Shown here one piece after another: positions 33,003 to 43,692 of a DNA stretch of 64,000 nt. Source of the DNA: Oegoconia quadripuncta (Eukaryota; Arthropoda; Insecta; Lepidoptera; Autostichidae). The first letter of the stretch is position 1; each line of letters begins with the position of its first letter. Location of the stretch: contig OX438757.1 in NCBI GenBank assembly GCA_949316235.1, forward strand, positions 18,128,005 through 18,192,004, in the 5' to 3' direction. Both the position numbers and the translations under genes were made by a program. Below the pieces are notes generated by a model, which ran no database searches, had not been told where the DNA came from, and worked only from the letters and a program-made list of their open reading frames with translations.

Positions 33003-33252
33003 ACCTTTTTTTTTTATGGTTAACTGGATACGCATTTGACCACAATCTTTGAAACCGAGAGATAGGAGACCTTGCGACGGTGTTCGAGGCTCTGCAATTT
33101 AGAAGTGATCGAATGGTCACCAATGAGTCTTTTGGCACTTCGTTCCACAGAATCGAGTGCAGCCAGCTGGTACTTGGCTGAACCATCCCAAAGGTGACAG
33201 CAGTATTCAACATCTGACATAACAATAAATAACATGACAACAACATACAACA
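33003..33252 (-). mobile_element. LINE-C-type fragment with internal deletion, nested in S1
   Basis: Minus-strand frame reads YCCHLWDGSAKYQLAALDSVERSAKRLIGD...SLEHRRKVSYLSVSKI, an upstream part of a LINE ORF2 C-terminus. It is joined directly to the LINE-C tail (T-run, TGGTTAACTGGATACGC) with the rest deleted. Flanked by ...CACACC (33002) and CACC (33253), a possible short duplication, within an S1 SINE. Confidence 0.75.
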
Positions 33253-33283
33253 CCTGATGTTAAGTGAAGATAAGACCGAAATG
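33253..33283 (-). mobile_element. S1 SINE tail, right piece of nested copy
   Basis: CACCTGATGTTAAGTGAAGA then TAAGACCGAA, continuing 32970-33002. Confidence 0.75.
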
Positions 33284-33375
33284 TTCGTATTCATCACACA
33301 AACCCCTCGCGGGATTCGAACCCGCAACCGTTGGTTTCGCTGATAGGGTCACTATCCACTAACCAATCGGTCGTT
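33284..33375 (-). mobile_element. S3 SINE, tRNA-like head, continuation
   Basis: ATGTTCGTATTCATCACAC, CCCTCGCGGGATTCGAACCC, GGGTCACTATCCACTAACC; joins 32847-32956. Confidence 0.8.
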
Positions 33376-33654
33376 AAATTGATTAGACCTTTCACAGTGT
33401 AATTTTCAGGTCAGACCACCTAGCGGGTCGGCCGATATTACTTTTTATCTATCTACGTATAATATTTATTAATTGTTCCTATGGCAACATAATACCCAAG
33501 CCACTGGGTTCCCCAATTAAGTTTGGTAATGGCTCATAATTTAGTTAAATGTCTACCCACGTTAATTGATATGTCTCCCTTTGTATAGGTACTTATTGTG
33601 TTACGCAACAATATTATATATGGATTACAAATGTGTATATATGGTATGGAATGG

Positions 33655-33845
33655 TTGATTTCATAGCCAAGGCATGGAACTCCCTTCCGGTGTCAGTCTT
33701 TCCTGAATCCTACAACCTTGGGATCTTCAAGAGCAGGGTGAATAGGCATTTACTGGGATTGCGTTCTTTATCTTCGACCACATCGTCACTTTCCATCAGG
33801 TGAGATTGTGGTCAAACGCGAATCCAGTCAATCATAAAAGAAATT
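33655..33845 (+). mobile_element. LINE-C 3' fragment
   Basis: GCCAAGGCATGGAACTCCCT, CAACCTTGGGATCTTCAAG, GTGAATAGGCATTTACTGGG, tail with AATCCAGTCAATC and AAAAG. Confidence 0.8.
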
Positions 33846-33984
33846 CATAAAAAGCTCTGGAACTCTCTTTCTGAGTCTATTCGCCGCTCTCAGTCTCAGT
33901 CCTTAAATACAAATTTCAACATACTCAAGTCAAGGTGCATTTTCTTCAGTAGCTTATATCAACAATGTGTTCGCGAATGTCTGC

Positions 33985-34078
33985 ATCTATCATACAAACA
34001 TATGCCCCTAGCGGGAATCGAACCTGCGACCTTTTGGTATAGCAGTCTGAGCTTCTAACCACTAATCAAACAGGTCGC
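33985..34078 (-). mobile_element. S2 head inside a composite repeat
   Basis: ACATATGCCCCTAGCGGG, AATCGAACCTGCGACC, TTCTAACCACTAATC. The flanks 33880-33984 and 34079-34175 are shared with 40920-41150, so the whole block is a duplicated composite. Confidence 0.75.
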
Positions 34079-34235
34079 CGGATGACGGCGGATTGTTTGA
34101 CGGCGTTGAGAGTGTGTTTGAATGTGTTCGTGTATTTGTACGTGTGTACCACGTGTGTATGTGTATGTGTGCGTCAACACTATTTGGCACAATTTTATGA
34201 CATTGTCAAAATAGCTGCTTTTTTTTTTGTTTCTT

Positions 34236-34446
34236 TTCCAATATTATTGGAAGGCAAAGGGATCAAACCCATACAGCCAAGTCTTCTTTAATTTTTTGCT
34301 ATATTGTTATCGTACAGGCCAAAGGCCAAGTCTTTTTTGTTTTCCATATTCCTTTTGTTTTTGTCATAGAGGCCAAAGGCCAAGTCTTTTTTGTTTTCTA
34401 TTCTGTTTGTTTTTCTTATAGAGGCCAAAGGCCAAGTCCTTTTATA
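34236..34446 (-). repeat. S5 tail fragment expanded into a ~53-bp minisatellite
   Basis: GGAAGGCAAAGGGATCAAAC and CAGCCAAGTCTT match the inverted S5 tail (compare 41877-41915). This is followed by repeats at about 34315, 34369 and 34421, each beginning AGGCCAAAGGCCAAGTC followed by T-rich sequence (54, 52 and partly 26 bp). Confidence 0.7.
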
Positions 34447-34504
34447 TACGTGATATTTTTGTTTGTTAGCATCACGTAGGTTTTTTTTTATGAAAAATAA
34501 TGCC

Positions 34505-34915
34505 GCTATAGTTTAAGAAAGAAGAATTTATTTAAATCAATCTGATGACACAAACAATCAGGTACAAGTATTACACAGGCGAGACACATACAAATAGTAA
34601 ACATTGTGTTTACCATCTAATTGTCGGTGTTGCAAGGTGGAATCAAAAAGGTCTTCAACTCAGCATGGGTTGTAGCCGTTCACTACAACGCTGGTGTTCA
34701 GTGGAGGCTCCATATGATGCAACTAGCGACGGTAACTCGTCTGCTCTGGGTGCGACAGTAAACCAGCGCTGAGCTCTTATAGGCTCAGCATATAGCTGAG
34801 TCGTTTCCCTTTCGCTGCTGCGACACATATCTGAGTGTGCTGTTATTTTACTTGCCTAACAATTGTTGTATATGTGTCAAAGTGGCGAATAAACAGTTTC
34901 TTTCTTTCTTTCTTT
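34505..34915 (+). repeat. R5 repeat, longest copy
   Basis: Starts AAGAAAGAAGAATTTATTTA and ends GCGAATAAACAGTTTC followed by (TTTC)n, so the two ends look like inverted retroelement tails. Middle motifs: CACAAACAATCAGGTACAAG, CCATCTAATTGTCGGTG, AACTCAGCATGGGTTGTAGC, AACCAGCGCTGAGCTCTTAT, CAGCATATAGCTGAGTCG. Parts recur at 9575-9735 (inverted), 11610-11670 and 46765-47010. Confidence 0.7.
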
Positions 34916-34954
34916 CATGATGCTCGGACACTGGTTAAGTGTTGTTCAACACTA

Positions 34955-35092
34955 GCATTCCGCCCGCGATTTCGGCTGCGTTGAATAACTTTATCGCGGA
35001 AATGTGTTTATCCCGCGGGAACTAATCTCTTAATTGGAATATAAATATCCTATGAACATTTATATTCCGATAAAGGGGCAGCGTAGCCTACG
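34955..35092 (-). mobile_element. M1 repeat, partial
   Basis: ACTAGCATTCCGCCCGCGAT, TATCGCGGAAATGTGTTTAT, CCCGCGGGAACTAATC. Confidence 0.7.
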
Positions 35093-35154
35093 GACTTTTT
35101 TGTTCTCCTTGTGTGTTATTGCATAACATACTATACAATCCATAATATGTTGTC

Positions 35155-35368
35155 AACATACCGAACATCCGCACTAAGCTCTTTGCTTCATCATTTATAA
35201 TGCGGACTGCTAAGGTATGGAACTCACTGCCCGCGTCGGTTTTTCCCGACACTTACAACCTTGGGATCTTCAAGTTCTAGACTTGAAGAATAGGCATTTA
35301 CTGGGTGCGCGTGATACATCTTCGCCTACATCGTCACTTTCCATCAGGTGAGATTGTATTCATTCATT
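35155..35368 (+). mobile_element. LINE-C 3' fragment
   Basis: CATACCGAACATCCGCACTA, ATGCGGACTGCTAAGG, CAACCTTGGGATCTTCAAG and CATCGTCACTTTCCATCAGG; the A-tail is lost. Confidence 0.8.
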
Positions 35369-35605
35369 GTATTCATTTTTTTATATGTCGAGAGTCAAGT
35401 TGTATCCCCAAACGTGTCAATAATGTTATTATTATGTTTTTAGCTATGATGACTATAAGGCTAGTGATACTGACCTATGGGGAGGGGCACTGTATGCTGA
35501 AATACAGGTTTTTCAACCTACTTCGGCAACAGGGGCTATATTATTGGAATACAAAATTACTGGCTTACCTAATATAGATTATAAGATTAAAAAAAAATAT
35601 CTTTA

Positions 35606-35852
35606 GACATACACACAGCGCCATCTAGTTCCACACTAAGCAACTATAGGCTCGTGTTGTGGATACCAGATGGTTGATATACTACATAAATACATTTTTT
35701 TTTGTAAATAAATACTTATTATTAAATGAAAACATCCATAACTCGGGTACACATGTCCATATTCATCACACAAACATATGCCCCCAGCGGGATTCGAACC
35801 CGCAACGTTTTAGTATAGTGGCCAGAGTTGCTAACCACTACACCAAACAGGT
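35606..35852 (-). mobile_element. S2 SINE, full length
   Basis: TAGACATACACACAGCGCC to CTACACCAAACAGGTCGTC, with B-box-like GGGATTCGAACCCGC. Tail side is poly(A)-like, and an (ATT)n run follows at 35878-35895. Confidence 0.85.
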
Positions 35853-35904
35853 CGTCAAACTTTTTTGGAATAAAGTTATTATTATTATTATTATTATCAA
35901 ATAC

Positions 35905-36075
35905 GCTTTATTGTTTAAATAAGGAAGGTACATTTAAATATCTTATAGAAATTACAAATTAGGCGGCCTTATCGCTAACAGCGATCTCTTCCAAGCAAAC
36001 CTATCATCACGGAATTCAATACGAGTAAAAAGTGCTAACCCACTTATAGCACAAATAATTTCCTACATTCCAATA
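35905..36075 (+). repeat. Dispersed repeat, copy 1 of a local pair
   Basis: TACGCTTTATTGTTTAAATA, TAGGCGGCCTTATCGCTAAC, CACGGAATTCAATACGAGTA, AGCACAAATAATTTCCTAC. Confidence 0.8.
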
Positions 36076-36599
36076 ATTCCATCCTCGCGGACAAAGTCAA
36101 AATGCGGAAAAAACTAATAATTATTAAGATGTCTTTGTCAAAAGGGGCAGCGCACATGTAAAATATTAAACTAAAAAAAAAAAAACAACCTGACTGCAAG
36201 AAATCTCTTGATTCAGCCACTACGAGGTAGAAAATATTTTTATTGAAACACTCGCATTTCTCAATCAGTCATTTTCTATGTTCACTGTCATAATTATTAT
36301 TATTTCTATATGAAAAAAATTCAATATTTCATTCATAGCTTTAAGGAAATTGACAATGCCCATTTACTGCAGCTACTTATTATGCAGACTGACAATGCCT
36401 CTTTACAGCAGCTACATTACGCTAAATTATTTTATAATCCTTTCATTTGTATCCACATATTGGTTAATAATTAATGTACATTTATATAATGCCTTTACAT
36501 TTAATTAGGTATACCTTTAAAATTAATTTATTGTATTGTAATGGACATGTCCAAGTGCGCGGAAGACTCTTATGGAAGAAATAAATGAGTGTGAGTATG

Positions 36600-36757
36600 A
36601 ATTACGCTTTATTGTTTCAATAAGGAGGGTACATTTAAATATCTTATAGAAACTACAAATTAGGCGGCCTTATCGCTAACATCGATCTCTTACAGCAAAC
36701 CTATTATCACGGAATTCAATACGAGTAATTAATTGGGTTAGCACAAATAATTTCCTA
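36600..36757 (+). repeat. Dispersed repeat, copy 2 of a local pair
   Basis: Direct repeat of 35905-36075 about 700 bp away with roughly 90% identity; TACGCTTTATTGTTTCAATA start. Likely a LINE 3' end (minus), as TTTATTG starts suggest. Confidence 0.8.
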
Positions 36758-36859
36758 ATTGTTAAGTACATCCGAAAGGTCTGCATATTGAATTACAAAG
36801 TGTTATCTTAAAGGTATGAAAAATTAATAAGTTTCCTTCCTTCGTAAAATTCCTTCGAA

Positions 36860-36980
36860 GTCGGCGTCTATATACGCTAATCAAATCCTACATCTCGGAG
36901 TTATTGATGTACATACATAAAAAAAAAACATAAAAACGGCCGAATTGAGAACATCCTCCTTTTTGAAGTGGTTTAAAAAG
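36860..36980 (+). repeat. Copy of the tandem-unit terminal motif
   Basis: AATCCTACATCTCGGAG, GATGTACATACATAAA, then GAACATCCTCC and TTTTTGAAGTGGTTTAAAAA, in the same order as in the 241-bp unit. Confidence 0.45.
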
Positions 36981-37040
36981 TAATCTTGCTGTCCATAGCA
37001 GTCGCTTAAACAAAGTTACTAATTCATTCAAAAGAGGTTT

Positions 37041-37182
37041 TTTTTTTTTTTTTTTTTTTTTATATGAGAGGGCGGCAAACGAGCATGCGGGTCACCTGAT
37101 GGAAAGCAATCACCGCCGCCCATGGACACCCGCAACACCAAAAGGGTCACAGATGCGTTGCCGGCCTTTGAGGAAGGTGTCC
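37041..37182 (-). mobile_element. LINE-B 3' tail joined to a foreign GC-rich segment
   Basis: T-run, ATGAGAGGGCGGCAAACGAG and on to TTTGAGGAAGGTGT, after which the expected LINE-B sequence (AGGCTCGTTTC) is replaced by unrelated sequence from 37183. Confidence 0.8.
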
Positions 37183-37430
37183 ACCCCAGAATAAGTAGGG
37201 CAGCCTGAGCGATGAGGGATTCTCCAGCACTAATAGTGCTGGTACCCTCCTGGGGTACTAACTCTTTAAATACCGCTACCATTCTGGAGAGAGACTGGAA
37301 GGTGGGCCTCCGGCGCCCTCGCTCACCGGACGAAGCGCAGTGGCAAAATGCCACTACTCAGACGTCGGTCTTCTGCGAGAGGGTGATACTTCCCCGGTCG
37401 AGCCGGCCCATTCATGCTGCAAGCTAATAG
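37183..37430. other. GC-rich segment of unknown origin
   Basis: About 250 bp, more GC-rich than its surroundings, with two successive hairpins: CCAGCACT-AAT-AGTGCTGG (37224-37242) and GTACCC-TCCTG-GGGTAC (37243-37259). It resembles the structured 3' UTR of a LINE, but no family is recognised. Frames on both strands lack domains. Confidence 0.5.
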
Positions 37431-37499
37431 CTAATAGTTTTCAATTTGGTTCCGTAAAAACCACCATTAAACGGAAGCTATAAGTCCAAAAGGCTATTA

Positions 37500-37755
37500 T
37501 AACATTTCTGATTATCTAGTAACAACAATGCATGGACATGAACCGCTCAGCGGTATTCAGTCTATTATTTTCTTTTTTTTCGTTGTCGAATTATAATTAA
37601 TAAGAATACTTATTTAATAAAAAGGGCAAGCTGTGAGCTTCTTACTCGTTCTTCTCTGGTTGAACCTTGTAAATGAGCAGTATTTGTATGTCATGAAGAT
37701 GTTATTTTTCTAACTTTAAAAATTAAATTTTTTGATTTGATTTTTGACTTTTTCA
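37500..37755 (+). mobile_element. LINE-A 3' UTR fragment
   Basis: ACAATGCATGGACATGAACC, GCGGTATTCAG, TTACTCGTTCTTCTCTGG and ATTTTTGACTT follow the LINE-A tail order. Confidence 0.75.
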
Positions 37756-38235
37756 AGTTTGTAGCGGGAAGTACCATAAAGTCCTAAGTTTTTTAATTTC
37801 AATTTAATATTACCACATACTCTTGAAAAATAGGATCTAGTCTATTCAGACGAACGACGAAGTGATCCCAAGTAACCCTTACTTTATTCGTTTTGACTTA
37901 TGTGACCCTGAAAAAGGAAACTACAGTAGAAAAGGAAACCTCCTCATTTTTTAATTTTGTTAGAAATTCTGCAGACTAATAGATCACTAGTAATAAAGGT
38001 ACATGTACCCGTAAATTCACCGAAAGGTTTTCGGCTATCAAAAGTTATTCCTTTCAAGTGTGTTATCAATTTCAATGTAATGGCTCAATTAGGATTCCGC
38101 AGGAGAGTTTTCTGATAATAAAATTCATCACGAAACGCTTCCCAGGGCAAAAATTAATATTCCAATGATGTTACTCAAAGCTCTATTATGGGATGGTCCC
38201 AGTATGTAGCTGATAGCGATTATAATATATTTTTT

Positions 38236-38560
38236 AATGCACAACGGATTGGTACTTGACCTCAATCACACCTGATGTTAAGTGAAAATGAGATCGAAGA
38301 TGGAAGCGTACTGATCCGGAAACTCCAACGCATTTGGGGGACTGGCTATCTTATCTCTGACAGCCGGAACACAACAATGCTATTAACATTGCTGCTTGGC
38401 GGCAGATTTAGATAAGATGGTGGTAGCTAGCCAGGCGGACATTTAAAATGCCCTACCACCAACCAAACCGAGTACTTAAACATGTAACCCGCTGGGGATC
38501 GAACCTGCAACCTCCGAATCGTAAACCCAATGTTTGTTTACATTGAGCCACGGAGGCGGT
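38236..38560 (-). mobile_element. S1 SINE, full length
   Basis: Reverse complement of the full S1 from AATGCACAACGGATTGG to TGAGCCACGGAGGCGGT. Confidence 0.92.
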
Positions 38561-38604
38561 TAATATTCATAAAGTTACTCATTATATCGATCTGAATCCG
38601 ATAT

Positions 38605-38870
38605 TCTTCATCATATCAGACACAGGACGGCCACTGCTGAAGATTGACCTCCCCTCATGGATTTTCAGAGCGATCACTTTTGGAAGCGGCTTGCATACAG
38701 CCAGCAACTTCTGGCGTTACCTCAACAGCCTTACATGTCCCAACTGTTGATTCACAGCTTCCTTTCACTGGTAGAGGGTATGGACCATAATCTACCACGC
38801 GAGCTCAGTCGTGAACTTGAGACAGACTAGTAGTCAGTATTTTCAAGCCGCCGCTCTTGACCACCGACTG
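38605..38870. repeat. R7 dispersed repeat
   Basis: CAACAGCCTTACATGTCCCA, TTTCACTGGTAGAGGG, CATAATCTACCACGCGAGCT, TTCAAGCCGCCGCTC. Shares order with 50605-50758. Class unknown. Confidence 0.55.
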
Positions 38871-39747
38871 CCTTTAATTAAATAGCTGTACTTAATTACA
38901 CCAATCCAAAGATCGACTGAACGTAAGATCGAAATAAGTGTCTGGAAACAATTTGGTCTATGATCTATCTATACTATTAATTCTTATAATGTACTATAAG
39001 TTTCCCAAATAAAAAATGTAGAAAATCGATATTCAGATAATCGCAATTCTCGACTCGATCTTCTCCATAATTCGATCTTTGCAGACTGTACACGCAGATT
39101 GTAAAAGCCACACCCGTTATCGCTAACGCTTATCAATTACGGTGACGATTTAGAGCAGGGGCTGCGACCGGGAGCGATGAATTACTGCAAATTAAAATTG
39201 TTTAATGAATCAACTTTATTACCCAAGAGATTTGTTTTTTGGTATATTATGACGACCTAAATATTCTATTTTTATTTATGATCACCTCATCATGGTCATT
39301 AATAACAAGTACAGTACTATAGGCCTTTTTAGAAGCATCACCATGGAAGGATTAATCTAATATAATTAACATTGAAATTAAAACAGACGATTTATGAAAA
39401 TAATGAAAATAATTAGTAAACTAAATGTACCAGGATATGTACGGCTTGGAATTACAGAAATATGCATTGTATATAATATGTACAAAGGCGAGCTTAACTC
39501 CTATAGAGTTTTTATTTTAATAATAATTATTTAATATTTCTATAAATAAATTTCAAATGATAAGGCTGGCTTCTATTTCGCTTCAGAGGTTAAGTCTCTC
39601 TATTCAACGAGGAAACGCACTTACCTTGCCTGTTCCTTTAGTACTTTGCCGTTTCAGTGATATCTGGGGCATTTTTTTTATTTGTAAATGTATTTTTTTT
39701 TAAATTAAATTTGTAACTACTTATTTAGTTCTTTTTTGTAAATATGT

Positions 39748-39912
39748 ACAAAATTCTCTGTGCGGATTTGGAGAACATTTAGTACATAGGTAGAACATAA
39801 CCTGGATTAAGACATAGGATATTTAGGAGTAGTTCCCGCAGAATAAACAAATTAAACTTATCCGCGATAAAGTTAATCCACGCAGACAACGCCGCGGGCG
39901 GAAGCTAGTCAA
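39748..39912 (+). mobile_element. M1 repeat, 3' two thirds
   Basis: GTGCGGATTTGGAGAACATT, GACATAGGATATTTAGGAG, GTTAATCCACGCAGACAACG, GCGGGCGGAAGCTAGTC. Confidence 0.75.
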
Positions 39913-40708
39913 ACATATATGAGGATACGTTGTAGATACAGGCTGTGATGGAAAACTGTTCTTTAGTGTTTGCTCTTAATCCTTTTCAAACGGGTAATCT
40001 TGTTGGTATCGCAACGTGATGTTAACATAAAATATGTTTCACTCAAGATATCTGGGTTAATACCATAATTCCTTTTGTATTTTACAAACATGGTAACTAG
40101 ACGTTATCTATATTGAAAACATAAGCTTTGGGCTTTCAAAGTGTAGCCCACCGACATACGCTTTTGAAAGCTGCTTACAAAGCTTTTTGAGGTCATAGAA
40201 ACAACATAAAACTAGGCGTTGCTACCTTCATAAATGCTGTGAAAATGATAGTGTACTTTTCACTTAGCAACAAATAAAGATTGTTATATACATAAAAAAT
40301 AAGCTATTCGTCTCTGGAACTCTCTTCCTGAGTTAAATATCCTTTCAACATACTTGCTCGTAAAGTGGATCTAATTTCACCGGTTTTAGATATATCAAGC
40401 AGCACATAAAACACATAATTATGTGTTATAAAGTAAAATAGTGAAGTTATATTCTATAACTGCACTATTTGCTATGGCAACAAACATGAGTGTCATACAG
40501 CTAAGTGATAACACCATCAGCCCGGAGCTCCATGTTTTATGGAGATCAGTAATAAAATATGCTTCAAATTGTTTTTTTTTTTTTCAAATTTCGAACTGGC
40601 CCGCGCCGCGTGATTTTTTATTCTGTTTCCTCGCAAGTATGTTGAAAAAATCGTAGGATCGTAATCGTAGAATATACTTGTGTATATTGGTTAAAGAGCT
40701 AAGATACA

Positions 40709-40828
40709 CAGTCCCCCAAATGTGTTGGGGTTTCCGGGTCAGAACGCTTCCACCTTCGACCTCATCTTCACTTAACATCAGGTGTGATTGAGGTCCAGTA
40801 CGAACCCGTCGTGCATAAAAAATAAAAC
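40709..40828 (+). mobile_element. S1 SINE, 3' end
   Basis: CAGTCCCCCAAATGTGTTGG to CCCGTCGTGCATAAAAAATA. Confidence 0.85.
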
Positions 40829-40924
40829 TAAACATACTCGACTCTACACCTCCCTCGGGCTGAAATTCCGCCTCGTGTGTTATAGCCACCATAACGCACT
40901 TATATTGTAATGTACTATTAAAGC

Positions 40925-41160
40925 TCAAGTCAAAGTGCATTTTCTTCTGTAGTTTATATCAACAATGTGTTCGCGAATGTCTGCATTCATCATACAAACA
41001 TATGCCCCTAGCGGGATTCGAACCTTTTGATATAGCAGTCTAAGTTTCTAACCACTTAACCAAACAGGTTGCCGATGGCGGCGGATTGTTTGACGGCGTT
41101 GAGAGTGTGTGTGAATTTGTGCATGTATTTGTACGTGTGTATATGTATGTTTGTGTGTGT
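40925..41160 (-). repeat. Composite repeat containing an S2 head, second copy
   Basis: CTCAAGTCAAAGTGCATTTT, ATATCAACAATGTGTTCGCG, S2 head (with 11 bp of the B-box region deleted) and GGCGGATTGTTTGACGGCG, as at 33910-34130. Confidence 0.75.
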
Positions 41161-41200
41161 ATATATGTGTGTGTGTGTATGTGTGCGTGTGTGTGCGTGT
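41105..41200. repeat. TG-rich tract
   Basis: Imperfect TG/TATG repeats following a composite repeat; 34100-34175 is a shorter counterpart. Confidence 0.8.
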
Positions 41201-41349
41201 TCAATATTTGCCCGGACGTATCTCAGTAATGCGTAATTCGATTTCAGTGTGGATTTTTTTATATTAAAGAGTAAACGATTTTATACGACATATGTATATA
41301 CGATACCAGCAGGAAGATAGGGTCACCCATCTAAGGACTGACCGCTTAT

Positions 41350-41375
41350 TTCGCTAATCGAAAACGATTAGCGAA
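41350..41375. repeat. Hairpin beside TCAGTAGTCCG repeats
   Basis: TTCGCTAATCG-AAAA-CGATTAGCGAA, a perfect 11-bp stem. CAGTAGTCCG follows three times (about 41391, 41405, 41442). Confidence 0.75.
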
Positions 41376-41845
41376 TGCGCCCTCTAGTATCAGTAGTCCG
41401 TTTCAGTAGTCCGATGATCGAATTACTGAGACTTTTTCGGCTCAGTAGTCCGATGATGCAGATGATTATAGATCATCGGGCTACCGAGCCTTTTAGTCTG
41501 ATTATTTACATATTTCGATCGACTTCCCGAAATAAGAAATGGATGCGGTAGTATTAACTTTATTATTGCATATTTAGACTTGCATATTTATTTTTTCCAA
41601 CATGCTAAATATAAAGCAATTTTACACAAAAAATAATAAGTACTCCTATGTTGCCACCAGTCATGTATGTACCTACTTGTGTACAATTACTTCATCGATA
41701 AACTTTTTGAAGAATCCACTTGAGATTTGTAAGTAAACCTCTTTAGTCACTCGAGATTTCCCACTTCCTTGCTCTCAAGCCTTTTGTTTCTAATTCATGT
41801 TCTATTTTCAAACTTGATGATATGACACTGTCATTGAAGCCTTCA

Positions 41846-42238
41846 TTTTTTTTTAGTTATATTCTCTCCTCTAGGAGAAGGCAAAGGGATCAAGCCCATA
41901 ACAGCCATGTCTTATTTCTCTTATTTCTTCAGTTTGTAAGTCAGTCTCAGTCAAAACAAGTAATTCGTCGTATACTTGGCGTATACAGAGTCTAGTCACG
42001 GTCAAGTCATTCTTCAGTAAAGTGACAGAATGCTTTACAAAAGATTTTGGCGGCTTCTTGTGGGAACCCGAAAGCTCCGTTACGCACTTTAATTTACACT
42101 TCCCTTCACTTGTACACCATCACTAACGTTTGCTGCACAATATTCTGCCATTATTAAGCTTCAAAAGTCAGAATGCACAAATTATAAGAATTATAAAGAA
42201 AAATGCTACTTCACTCGCCGAGTTCCCGCCAAAAAGCC
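41846..42238 (-). mobile_element. S5 short retroelement, copy 3, with 66-bp flanking duplication
   Basis: 393 bp on the minus strand: T-run at 41846 (its A-tail), then the CTCCTCTAGGAG hairpin, up to CGCCAAAAAGCC at 42238. The flanks 41780-41845 and 42240-42305 are a 66-bp direct repeat with three mismatches whose edges coincide with the element ends (one extra base at 42239). Confidence 0.9.
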
Positions 42239-42596
42239 ACCTTTTGTTTCTATTTCATGTTCTATTTTCAAACTTGATGATATGACACTGTCATTGAAAC
42301 ATTCAGTGTATATGGACTATCACTTTTAGTGATTCCTGCAAGTACTATTTTCGATCGCGAAAACAAAAGCATTAACCACAAATCAGGTCCCATGAGTTAC
42401 CAAAATTCTTCAGTCGCAAGTTATTACGAGTACGGATCCGATCTTAGATTATGGCTCGGGCAGTATTAGTTATTGCAGTATTAGACGTTCGGTGAAACGT
42501 ACTACGTCCAGGGCGCAGTGGGAAATATGGCAAATATATGCAGATGTATGTCCGACGACAAAAGTGTTAAGATACTTTTATTTATTTATTGGGTAA

Positions 42597-42782
42597 ACAA
42601 ACAATGATCTAACTAATATTATAAACGCGAAATATTGGATGTTTCTTTACTTGTTTGTTACTCAATCACGGTGAAACGGCTGAACGGATTTGGATAAAAT
42701 TTTGTATATAGATAGAAAATGCTCTGGATTAAGACATAGGATGGATAAACAAATTAAACATATCCGCGATAAAGCTATACAA
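42597..42782 (+). mobile_element. M1 repeat, partial
   Basis: CTAATATTATAAACGCGAAA, ACTCAATCACGGTGAAACGG, GGATTAAGACATAGGATGG, CATATCCGCGATAAAGC. Confidence 0.75.
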
Positions 42783-43109
42783 TTGGATTGCCTTATCATT
42801 AAAAGCCTATTCCAGGCAACCTTAGATGTAGGAATGCAATCTTTATAGAAAAGACAGGCAGTTATGCAAAATACACATACAGACATGAAATAGCTACATA
42901 ATTAAATTTTGAAATATTACATAATACGATTATGTAACTTCATCGATATAGTCATCGACAACGTTGATCAATGAGAAACCGTGAAATTGCCGAGTCAGCG
43001 ATGAATCAACCAATACCAATGTAATACAATCCCAGGTTAGGGCAACACATTTTCATCTTACACAAATTTTGTATATTTATAATAATAATAAATAAATATC
43101 AGAAATAGT

Positions 43110-43470
43110 GTAATTAGGGAGTTAAGCAGTGTGAATGAAGATGTAGTGACAAAGATTGAAAAAGGTATGCTGAGATGGTTTGGACATGTGGAGAGGATGA
43201 ATGAAAGAAGACTTACGAAAGAGATATACAAAGCGAATGTGGATGGTAGTGTTGGTAGGGGAAGACCACGGCGAACGTACCATGATCAAATCGGGGACGT
43301 CTTAAAGAAAGGCCAAGTCAAGAGTACCCTAAACCGACGAGCATGTATGAACAACCTTATGAGAGTGAAGGAAGCAGAAGAGGTGTGTCAGGATCGTAGC
43401 AAGTGGAAGTCTGTGGTCTCTGCCTACCCCAACGGGAAACAGGCGTGACATTATGTATGTATGTATGAAT
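43110..43470 (+). mobile_element. RTE-like LINE fragment (ORF2 C-terminus)
   Basis: The frame ending at 43448 reads ...[21 protein letters not shown]...[17 protein letters not shown]...[17 protein letters not shown], the C-terminus of a LINE ORF2 common in insects (RTE/CR1-like; exact clade unsure). It is followed by a TATGTATGTATG tail and a TAAA-type repeat. No RT core is present. Confidence 0.85.
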
Positions 43471-43481
43471 AAATAAATATT

Positions 43482-43692
43482 TCGGACACTTACACCAATC
43501 ATCTAGTCCCAAACTAAGCAAAGCTTGTGCTATGGATACTAGATAACGGATAAACATACATAAATATTTATATAAACATCCAAGACTCGGGAATAAATGT
43601 TCATATTCATCATACAAACATTTACCCCTCGCGGGATTCGAACCCGCAACCATTGGTTTCGCTGATAGGGTGACTATCCACTACACCAATCG
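43482..43692 (-). mobile_element. S3 SINE, full length
   Basis: TTCGGACACTTACACCAATC to CTATCCACTACACCAATCG with B-box-like GGGATTCGAACCCGC. Reference copy for S3. Confidence 0.85.

Noticed and set aside
37028..37354. 108-codon minus frame
   Set aside because: Runs across the junction of a LINE-B tail and an unrelated segment; a chance fusion.
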